Assembly: GCA_016208645.1 (NCBI GenBank)
Contig: JACQXP010000080.1
Coordinates: 1 to 19,271 of the forward strand
DNA: 19,271 nt
From: Candidatus Methylomirabilota bacterium
GTDB taxonomy: Bacteria > Methylomirabilota > Methylomirabilia > Methylomirabilales > 2-02-FULL-66-22
Reading direction: 5' to 3'
A program made the position numbers and the translations under genes. Shown here piece by piece: positions 6,660-11,989 of this stretch (within the stretch, counting starts at the first letter, position 1; the number at the start of each line of letters is the position of its first letter). The notes beneath the pieces are model-generated. The model did not search any database and was not told the origin of the DNA. It saw nothing but the letters and a program-made list of their open reading frames with translations.

Positions 6660-7925
6660 ATGGCGCGCGTCCCTAACTGGCAGCTCGGCCGCGAGATGAC
6701 GTACCCGTACGAGGCGGCCTTCCCGGAGCGGCAGTTCGCGTTTGTCTTCAACATCAACCGGTGCATCGCCTGCCAGAGCTGCACCATGGCCTGCAAGTCC
6801 ACCTGGACCTTCAGCAAGGGCCAGGAGCACATGTGGTGGGCGAACGTGGAGACCAAGCCGTACGGGGGCTACCCGATGTTCTGGGACATGAAGATCCTGG
6901 AGCTCCTGGAGCAGGCCAATCCGGAGGGCCCCAGCTGGTCGGGAAAGCTCTCTGACGATCGGCAGGGACCCTACGGGCAGTTTGACGGCCGGACGATCTT
7001 CGAGGCGGAGCGGATGCTCACGCCGGATAGCGCCCGGGTCCTGGGGTATCTCCCCACCGACGAGGAATGGAACTCGCCCAACATCTACGAGGACAACCCG
7101 GTGGGGGAGCGGGGGAAGTTCTTCGAGTGGCACAAGACCGGCGAGCAGCTTCCCGTGCACAAGACGTGGTTCTTCTACCTGGCCCGGATCTGCAACCACT
7201 GCACCTATCCGGCCTGCCTGGCGGCCTGCCCCAGGAAGGCCATCTACAAGCGGCCGGAGGACGGCATCGTCCTGATTGACCAGCAGGAGTGCCGCGGCTA
7301 CCGGAAGTGCGTCGAGGCCTGCCCCTACAAGAAGTCCATGTACCGGGGCAACACGCGGATCTCCGAGAAGTGCGTGGCCTGCTATCCGCGCATCGAGGGG
7401 AGGGACCCGGAAAGCCAGGGTAAACCCACGGAGACGCGCTGCATGGCGGCGTGCATCGGCCAGATCCGGATGCAAGGGCTGGTGAAGTTGAACCGAGACG
7501 GGACCTGGGCCGAGGATCGCTACAACCCGCTTTACTACCTCGTGCACGTGGCCAAGGTGGCCCTGCCGCTGTACCCGCAGTTCGGCACGGCGCCGAACGG
7601 CTATTATATCCCGCCGCGCTGGGTGCCGCGGGATTACCTCCGGCAGATGTTCGGCCCGGGCGTGGACCAGGCCATCGAGCGGTACGAGAACCCCGACCGG
7701 GAACTCGTCGCGGTGCTCCAGCTCTTTCGCCGGTCGAAATTCATCATCTATCGCTACGAGATGAAGGAGGGGCCGAAGGTGTACGAGGGGACCCTCCGCG
7801 GCCGGCGCGTGTCTCTCTACAACGACACCGTCATCGCGTACGGCAAGGACGGCGAGGAACTCTTCCGGACCACGGTGGAGGAGCCGATCCACGTGCGCCC
7901 CGCCATACACGCGAACTCCATCTAA
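6660..7925 (+). CDS. nxrB: Nitrite oxidoreductase beta subunit (four Fe-S clusters)
   Basis: This 421-residue iron-sulfur subunit carries electrons from NxrA to the gamma subunit. The cysteine groups are C35/C38/C41/C45, C178/C181/C186/C190, C211/C217/C221 with Tyr214 in the fourth slot, and C238/C241/C261/C265. Tyr214 replaces the Cys (Trp in NarH), predicting one [3Fe-4S] and three [4Fe-4S] clusters. Length is near that of Nitrospira NxrB (about 430). There is no signal peptide, so it would be co-exported with NxrA through its Tat signal. The ATG at 6660 is preferred over an in-frame GTG at 6633 because GGAGG lies at 6649-6653 and the family begins near MARVPNW; the upstream nine codons are repeat sequence. 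Confidence 0.93.
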   Translation: MARVPNWQLGREMTYPYEAAFPERQFAFVFNINRCIACQSCTMACKSTWTFSKGQEHMWWANVETKPYGGYPMFWDMKILELLEQANPEGPSWSGKLSDDRQGPYGQFDGRTIFEAERMLTPDSARVLGYLPTDEEWNSPNIYEDNPVGERGKFFEWHKTGEQLPVHKTWFFYLARICNHCTYPACLAACPRKAIYKRPEDGIVLIDQQECRGYRKCVEACPYKKSMYRGNTRISEKCVACYPRIEGRDPESQGKPTETRCMAACIGQIRMQGLVKLNRDGTWAEDRYNPLYYLVHVAKVALPLYPQFGTAPNGYYIPPRWVPRDYLRQMFGPGVDQAIERYENPDRELVAVLQLFRRSKFIIYRYEMKEGPKVYEGTLRGRRVSLYNDTVIAYGKDGEELFRTTVEEPIHVRPAIHANSI

Positions 7926-7928
7926 GCA

Positions 7929-7978
7929 CCCTCACCCCCACCCTCTCCCACCCCTGGCGGGAGAGGGCAGGGTGAGGG
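7929..7978. repeat. GC-rich nested hairpin repeat (CCCTCACCC family), second copy
   Basis: Outer arms CCCTCACCC (7929-7937)/GGGTGAGGG (7970-7978) and inner arms CCCTCTCCC (7941-7949)/GGGAGAGGG (7959-7967). It begins three bases after the nxrB stop and runs straight into a GAAATCC array, forming a composite element also seen at 8313-8394. Confidence 0.87.
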
Positions 7979-7980
7979 GG

Positions 7981-8015
7981 TAAATCCGAAATCCGCCATC
8001 CGAAATCCGAAATGA
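7981..8015 (+). repeat. GAAATCC heptamer array
   Basis: Five 7-bp units: TAAATCC, GAAATCC, GCCATCC, GAAATCC, GAAATGA. It follows the hairpin repeat and ends just before the GGGGGAGG ribosome binding site of the gene at 8031. Confidence 0.87.
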
Positions 8016-8030
8016 GGAAAGGGGGAGGTC

Positions 8031-8312
8031 ATGAGTAACCCTGGAATCCTGGTCGTTGCGATCCTGGCCCTGGCGGGCCTGTACGTCTTGATTCCGCGGA
8101 TGGCCCATATCTTCGGCCGGTACCGGGATGCTCGGATCTTGCCGTGCCCAGACACGGGGGCAGCGGCGGATGTCAGTATTGACGCCTCGCGGGCGGCACT
8201 AACCTCGGCCTTCGGCCGGCCGAAACTGCGGGCCACGGGTTGCTCGCTGTGGCCGGCCCGCAGGGACTGCGCGGAGGGCTGCCTCCAGCATCCTGACGTC
8301 GAAACCCCCTAG
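8031..8312 (+). CDS. Small Cys-rich single-span membrane protein
   Basis: This 93-residue protein has one hydrophobic N-terminal segment (about residues 4-22), followed by a soluble tail with four cysteines: C39 in LPCPDTG, C71 in CSLWP, and C80 and C84 in DCAEGC. The pattern suggests a metal-binding or disulfide-bonded tail; I recall similar CP...CSxWP...C...C proteins of unknown function but cannot name a family. GGGGGAGG at 8021-8028 supports the ATG. Its place between nxrB and the TorD-type chaperone suggests a role in NXR assembly or anchoring, which is inference. Confidence 0.7.
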   Translation: MSNPGILVVAILALAGLYVLIPRMAHIFGRYRDARILPCPDTGAAADVSIDASRAALTSAFGRPKLRATGCSLWPARRDCAEGCLQHPDVETP

Positions 8313-8358
8313 CCCTCATTCCTACACTCTCCCCCGGCGGGAGAGGGGAGGGTGAGGG
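8313..8358. repeat. GC-rich nested hairpin repeat, third copy (degenerate left arm)
   Basis: CCCTCATTC (8313-8321) is a decayed partner of GGGTGAGGG (8350-8358); the inner arms CTCTCCC (8327-8333) and GGGAGAG (8339-8345) are intact. It begins directly after the stop codon of the 93-aa gene. Confidence 0.8.
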
Positions 8359-8366
8359 GGAATTTC

Positions 8367-8394
8367 GAAATCCGACATCCGAAATCCGAAACGA
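8367..8394 (+). repeat. GAAATCC heptamer array
   Basis: Units GAAATCC, GACATCC, GAAATCC, GAAACGA at exact 7-bp steps, right behind the third hairpin repeat and upstream of the TorD-type gene. The hairpin-plus-array arrangement matches 7929-8015. Confidence 0.87.
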
Positions 8395-8423
8395 GATAAG
8401 AAAGTTCTCGCAGGAGAGGCAAA

Positions 8424-9266
8424 ATGGGCACCGGGACTCTGGGGTCTGAGATAGATCCGAAATCTGAAATCCGAAATCCAAAATCGAGTGAGCTGGACCT
8501 GGCATTGTGTCGCAGTGCCCTGTACGAGGCACTGGTCCTCGGGTTTCTCCCGCCGACGAATGAGACCATCTCGCGCCTGGCCTCCTCCGAGGGAGTCGCG
8601 GCGCTGGCCGACACCGCGGCTGTCCTGGATGCTGCATGGAACACCAATTTGTCGGAGCTCGTTCTTGGCCCCTCTGCCCCTCGGGTACCCCCTGGGTGCC
8701 TCTGCTCCCCTGCTGCCCTAGAAGCCTCGTTCCGAAAACTGTTCGGCCACACCGCCCGCGGCCTTGTCCCCCCGTACGAGACCGAGTACGGGGAGGATTC
8801 CCTGTTCCAGCCGCTCCAGGAGATGAGCGATCTGGCGGGCTTTTTCCACGCCTTCGGCCTCGGCTTGCGTCCCTCGGAGCACGAGCGCATTGATCACATC
8901 GCGTGCGAGTGCGAGTTCATGCTCTTCCTCGCGCGGAAAGAGGCGTACGCTCTCGTCATGGATGACGCGACGATGCTAGAGGAGACCCGGCGGGCCACTC
9001 GGCTTTTTCTGAAGGACCACCTGGGGCGATGGGCGCCGGCCTTCGGGCGTCGGCTGGCTCGCGAGGATCGGGGAGGGTTCTACGGGGCGCTGGGCGAACT
9101 CCTCGCCGGGTACGTTACCCACGAATGCGCCCGGGTTGGCGTGCCCGCGGGACCGGAACTTCTCCACCTACGCTCGACATCGCTGGGTGACGCTCCCATG
9201 GCGTGCGGCTCCGGCGACGAATTGCTCCAAATCGAAACCTCTGCTCGGACCGGAGCGGCTGAGTGA
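8424..9266 (+). CDS. TorD/DmsD-family molybdoenzyme assembly chaperone
   Basis: This 280-residue soluble, mainly helical protein matches the TorD/DmsD/NarJ chaperone type. Such proteins bind the apo-catalytic subunit and its Tat signal until molybdenum cofactor is inserted, so NxrA is the likely client. Family-like segments are PYETEYGEDSLFQPLQEMSD and the helix ERIDHIACECEFMLFLARKEA. AGGAGAGG at 8411-8418 supports the ATG. Residues about 10-21 (DPKSEIRNPKSS) are the translation of a GAAATCC array, so the natural protein probably began near SELDLALCRSALYEALVLG. At about 280 residues it is longer than typical relatives (about 200), partly because of this tag. It overlaps the next gene by 4 nt (GTGA). 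Confidence 0.82.
   Translation: MGTGTLGSEIDPKSEIRNPKSSELDLALCRSALYEALVLGFLPPTNETISRLASSEGVAALADTAAVLDAAWNTNLSELVLGPSAPRVPPGCLCSPAALEASFRKLFGHTARGLVPPYETEYGEDSLFQPLQEMSDLAGFFHAFGLGLRPSEHERIDHIACECEFMLFLARKEAYALVMDDATMLEETRRATRLFLKDHLGRWAPAFGRRLAREDRGGFYGALGELLAGYVTHECARVGVPAGPELLHLRSTSLGDAPMACGSGDELLQIETSARTGAAE
8452..8486 (+). repeat. GAAATCC heptamer array inside the chaperone gene
   Basis: Units TAGATCC, GAAATCT, GAAATCC, GAAATCC, AAAATCG lie within codons 10-21 of the chaperone gene and are read as SEIRNPKS without a stop. Confidence 0.85.
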
Positions 9267-10348
9267 ACACGGCGACGCGTTCCACGTTCCCAAATTCGAA
9301 ATTCGCCATCCGAAATTCGAAATCGGATGGGTTCTGCGTGGAGTGGGACCCTCGCTTCGTCGAGGAAGCCGTCCTCCGAGCCGTCGAGGCACGCAGGGTG
9401 CAGGGCTTCCGCGGGGAGCGGAATCGGCTCTACGAGATCCAGGACCCGGAGGAGCGGGACGCCGCCTTCCGGGAGTTCCATGCGGTCTGGTTCGAGCGGC
9501 TGAATCTCGGCGGAGTGATCTGGCGGGCGCTGCAGGAGCAACCGTTGATCCTGGCGAACACCCGCGCCTGCATCGTGGCACAGGCCCGCGCCAGCAGGGA
9601 TGAGGGGGCAGAACTCTTCGTCTCCCCCGCTGGGGAGGGGGTGGGGGAGGCAGACAGGCGATCGGTCGGCATCCGACTGGGTCCCCAGCGGCTCCTGGAT
9701 GCGGACCACCTGCTGACCTTCCTGCGGCACGAGGTGCTCCACATCGCAGACATGCTGGATCCCACCTTCGGGTACGAGCCACGTTTGCCGCGAGCCGAGC
9801 TGGGACCAGCCCACGAACGCTTACTCCAGGATCGCTACCGCGTCCTCTGGGACACCTCCATTGACGGCCGCCTCGTCCGCCGCAACTGGGCCCCGCCGTC
9901 CGTCCGCGACCGCCACTTCCACGAATTCACCAAGACCTTCCCCATGCTCGGCGAGCGACTAGAGGAGGCATTCTCCCACTTCTTTGACGCGACCACCTTA
10001 ACCCATGCTGACCTCGTCTCCTTCGCTTCCAATCCGCTGGCTTTCCTCACCAGCTTTTCCGATCCCCATTTCTCAAATTCGACATTCGAAATTCGAAATT
10101 CGAAATCGTCAGCCGACCCCCGGCCCCCGCTTCACGCAGGTGAACGCTGCCCTCTCTGTGGCTTTCCGACCCACGCCTTCGTGCCCAACCCGAACCGCCT
10201 TCCGTCCGAGATCCTCGCCCGGATCCGCGCCGACTTCCCAGCCTGGACCCCCTCCCGCGGCGTCTGCCTCCAGTGCGCCGATCTGTACCGTTCCTCCCCA
10301 CGGTCGGATGCTGGAGCTGCCTTTGCGCCGGCTGACTCAAAGCGTTGA
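9263..10348 (+). CDS. Putative HExxH metallopeptidase-like protein with C-terminal zinc ribbon
   Basis: I do not recognise this 361-residue protein as a named family. H156-E-V-L-H160 within RHEVLHIADMLDP is a zincin-type HExxH motif with Asp163/Asp166 nearby as possible third ligands. The C-terminus has C296-P-L-C299 and C335-L-Q-C338, a zinc-ribbon pattern. No signal peptide or membrane segment is seen, so it should be cytoplasmic. The GTG start overlaps the chaperone stop as GTGA, indicating translational coupling. Three repeat insertions are read through in frame: residues about 10-21 and 269-282 (heptamer arrays, both giving IRNSKS) and about 120-130 (a GC-rich repeat). The second array falls exactly between the HExxH domain and the ribbon. 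A role in processing or quality control of NXR is speculation. Confidence 0.65.
   Translation: MNTATRSTFPNSKFAIRNSKSDGFCVEWDPRFVEEAVLRAVEARRVQGFRGERNRLYEIQDPEERDAAFREFHAVWFERLNLGGVIWRALQEQPLILANTRACIVAQARASRDEGAELFVSPAGEGVGEADRRSVGIRLGPQRLLDADHLLTFLRHEVLHIADMLDPTFGYEPRLPRAELGPAHERLLQDRYRVLWDTSIDGRLVRRNWAPPSVRDRHFHEFTKTFPMLGERLEEAFSHFFDATTLTHADLVSFASNPLAFLTSFSDPHFSNSTFEIRNSKSSADPRPPLHAGERCPLCGFPTHAFVPNPNRLPSEILARIRADFPAWTPSRGVCLQCADLYRSSPRSDAGAAFAPADSKR
9291..9325 (+). repeat. GAAATTC heptamer array at the 5' end of the HExxH gene
   Basis: Units CAAATTC, GAAATTC, GCCATCC, GAAATTC, GAAATCG at 7-bp steps, read in frame as SKFAIRNSKSD. Confidence 0.85.
9621..9650 (+). repeat. Partial GC-rich hairpin repeat inside the HExxH gene
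   Basis: CTCCCC (9622-9627) and GGGGAG (9632-9637) make a short stem, followed by a G-rich half resembling the GGGTGAGGG arm. It encodes a low-complexity insert, SPAGEGVGEA, just ahead of the catalytic-like region. It looks like a diverged relative of the intergenic hairpins but lacks the left outer arm. Confidence 0.45.
10074..10108 (+). repeat. GAAATTC heptamer array inside the HExxH gene
   Basis: Units CAAATTC, GACATTC, GAAATTC, GAAATTC, GAAATCG at exact 7-bp steps, encoding SNSTFEIRNSKSS. It acts as a linker between the two halves of the protein. Confidence 0.87.
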
Positions 10349-10560
10349 CCCTTCGCTAGCCTCTTGTGAGCTTCGGGACTTCGGATCCTCGGTGGCAACG
10401 CCGAAAGATGCTCACCCTCCTCAGTCGGCGCCTCCCTCTCGGATCCCGCAATGGCGGAGCCTAGCGCCAGTGGCAGGATAGGCAGGTCTGCCACGCATTC
10501 GATCCCAAGAGGAGCTTGCCTTGGACGCTCCCATCCAGATTGAGGAGTGCATGAGAAAAA

Positions 10561-10584
10561 TCATATCGCGAGATGACTGATCTC
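10561..10584. promoter_or_regulatory. Overlapping palindromes, candidate regulator sites
   Basis: TCATATCGCGAGATGA (10561-10576) is a 16-bp palindrome with one mismatched pair. GAGAT-N5-ATCTC (10570-10584) is a perfect inverted repeat overlapping it. Both lie 77-100 bp before the Rrf2 start codon. The A+T content here is higher than in the surroundings, as expected of a promoter region. Confidence 0.4.
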
Positions 10585-10627
10585 CTAGCCATAGTGGCCA
10601 AGAGCGGATAAAAAAGCGGTCGAAGGG

Positions 10628-10640
10628 GACCATTATGGTC
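10628..10640. promoter_or_regulatory. Palindrome, candidate Rrf2 operator
   Basis: GACCATTATGGTC is a perfect 6+1+6 palindrome ending 20 bp before the GTG start of the Rrf2 gene. Its GACC/GGTC ends match those of the inverted repeat before the first Rrf2 gene, although the spacing differs. Confidence 0.4.
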
Positions 10641-10660
10641 TCCTTCCTCCCCGAGCACAC

Positions 10661-11089
10661 GTGCAAATCACCCGTGAAGGCGACTACGCAGTACGCATCA
10701 TGACCGACCTTGCATCGGCTCCCTGGGGGGCTGTGATTCCCCGACGCCAAATCCATGAACGCCAAGACGTTCCCCGCGCCCATCTCGCCAAGATCATCCA
10801 GGCGCTTGGACGGGCCAAGCTCGTGAGGACCTTTCGGGGCGCGGGGGGTGGGGTGGCCTTGGCCGTCCGGCCGGAGGAGATCAACCTGCGTCATGTGATC
10901 GAGGCGGTGGAAGGTCCGATCTACCTCAACCGCTGTCTGGTCCAACCCGGGGACTGCCCTCGAGACCAGTTCTGCACGGTCCACCCTGTGTGGCAACGGA
11001 TCCAGCAGCTCCTGATCCAGGAACTCGAGGGGGTCACCCTCGCGGCCCTGGCCGCTCCAGACGGCCGGTGTGGCGTGGAGTCGTCATAG
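10661..11089 (+). CDS. Rrf2-family transcriptional regulator, Fe-S type (second)
   Basis: This 142-residue regulator starts with the typical Rrf2 opening ITREGDYAVRIM, which fixes the GTG at 10661 although no good Shine-Dalgarno precedes it. The winged helix carries RGAGGGVALA, followed by EAVEGP. Cys92, Cys99, Cys105 and His108 occupy exactly the residue numbers of the first Rrf2 protein (C-x6-C-x5-C-x2-H), close to IscR. An Fe-S cluster sensing NO, O2 or cluster supply is expected. It lies 106 bp upstream of coxB in the same direction and probably regulates the oxidase operon and itself. Confidence 0.88.
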   Translation: MQITREGDYAVRIMTDLASAPWGAVIPRRQIHERQDVPRAHLAKIIQALGRAKLVRTFRGAGGGVALAVRPEEINLRHVIEAVEGPIYLNRCLVQPGDCPRDQFCTVHPVWQRIQQLLIQELEGVTLAALAAPDGRCGVESS

Positions 11090-11108
11090 TGTCCCGTCGC
11101 GGAAGGTC

Positions 11109-11127
11109 GGGCGCCATTGCGGCGCCC
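11109..11127 (+). other. Strong GC hairpin between the Rrf2 gene and coxB
   Basis: GGGCGCC (11109-11115) and GGCGCCC (11121-11127) form a perfect 7-bp stem with a 5-nt ATTGC loop, 20 bp after the Rrf2 stop. No T-run follows, so it would be an attenuating, processing or mRNA-stabilising structure, not a classical terminator. Confidence 0.5.
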
Positions 11128-11195
11128 CCGGCGGGGTCGAGATCTGCTGCGACGTTCTGCGTCAAGACGAGAGAAAGAAAGCGGGGTGGACTCCC

Positions 11196-11894
11196 ATGAT
11201 GCGTTGGCTTCCGGAGAATGTCTCGTCCTTCGGGGGAGATATTGACGCCATTCTCTCCCTGATCTATTCCGCCACACTCGCCTGGTTTTTCCTGACGCTG
11301 GGAGCCATCCTCCTGTTCCTTTTCCTGTATCGCCGACGCGAGGGTCGCGGGGCGACCTATATCCGGGGCGACAAGCTTTCGGAAGCCGTTTGGATCCTCA
11401 TCCCGGCGGTGATCGTGCTGGTCCTTGATCTGTGGATCGACTTTCGTGGTGCCGATGCGTGGGCGAAGGTCAAGGGCAGGGTGCCCTCAAGCGATCTTCG
11501 TGTTGAGGTAACGGGCAAGCAGTTCAACTGGGAGATCCGCTATCCGGGCCCGGATGGGAAGCTCGGAACCGCGGACGACCTCCAGCTCGACAACGAGCTG
11601 CACGTGCCGGTGAACCAGGTTGTGCGGGTCACCCTCAAGTCCAAGGACGTGATCCACAGCTTTTTCCTGCCGAACCTCCGCCTGAAGCAGGACATCCTCC
11701 CGGGACGGGAGGTGGAGGCCTGGTTCCAGGCCACCAAGCCCGGCCGGTACGAGATGCCGTGCTCGGAGCTCTGCGGCTTCGGCCACTCCGGGATGAAGGG
11801 GTGGCTCCACGTGCATCCCGCCGACGAGTACCAGCAGTGGGTGAGGGAACGCTGGCCATCGTCGCGACAAGGCGAGGGCTCGAAGGGATCGTAG
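11196..11894 (+). CDS. coxB: Cytochrome c oxidase subunit II (CuA subunit)
   Basis: This 232-residue subunit accepts electrons from cytochrome c through the binuclear CuA site and passes them to subunit I. Two membrane helices (about residues 20-46 and 64-82) are followed by a periplasmic cupredoxin domain. CuA ligands are H154 (DVIHSFFLPN), C189, E191 (backbone), C193, H197 and M200 in the CSELCGFGHSGM motif. No fused cytochrome c domain is present. The ATG at 11196 (an ATG at 11199 is an alternative) fits the family start better than the upstream in-frame extension, which runs back into the Rrf2 gene. Confidence 0.92.
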   Translation: MMRWLPENVSSFGGDIDAILSLIYSATLAWFFLTLGAILLFLFLYRRREGRGATYIRGDKLSEAVWILIPAVIVLVLDLWIDFRGADAWAKVKGRVPSSDLRVEVTGKQFNWEIRYPGPDGKLGTADDLQLDNELHVPVNQVVRVTLKSKDVIHSFFLPNLRLKQDILPGREVEAWFQATKPGRYEMPCSELCGFGHSGMKGWLHVHPADEYQQWVRERWPSSRQGEGSKGS

Positions 11895-11902
11895 GGGAAG
11901 TC

Positions 11903-11974
11903 AATTTCGAATGTCGAATCTCGAATGTCGAATTTCGAACACGGTTGAGCGGTTTCGCGGGAAATCCGAAATCG
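11903..11974. repeat. Heptamer array (AATTTCG/AATGTCG) plus GAAATCC units
   Basis: Five 7-bp units (AATTTCG, AATGTCG, AATCTCG, AATGTCG, AATTTCG; 11903-11937), then, after 23 bp, GAAATCC and GAAATCG (11961-11974). This is the only array in the cox half of the window; it fills the coxB-coxA gap and ends before the GGAGGAG ribosome binding site of coxA. Confidence 0.85.
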
Positions 11975-11989
11975 TAAGCGGGAGGAGAG

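Larger units (their letters stand above)
10349..10660. other. Intergenic region between NXR and cox operons
   Basis: No intact gene is seen in these 312 bp. The stretch holds a possible decayed cytochrome fragment (10480-10580, see findings), overlapping palindromes at 10561-10584 and a palindrome at 10628-10640. It probably contains the promoter of the second Rrf2 gene; no strong -35/-10 pair stands out. No clear terminator follows the HExxH gene. Confidence 0.5.

Noticed and set aside
6591..7910. Open frame of 439 codons on the - strand opposite nxrB
   Set aside because: Opposite a clearly conserved four-cluster ferredoxin-type protein; composition is typical of an antisense shadow.
7981..8486. 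CRISPR-like array
   Set aside because: Units are only 7 bp with no unique spacers of regular length; they are simple heptamer arrays.
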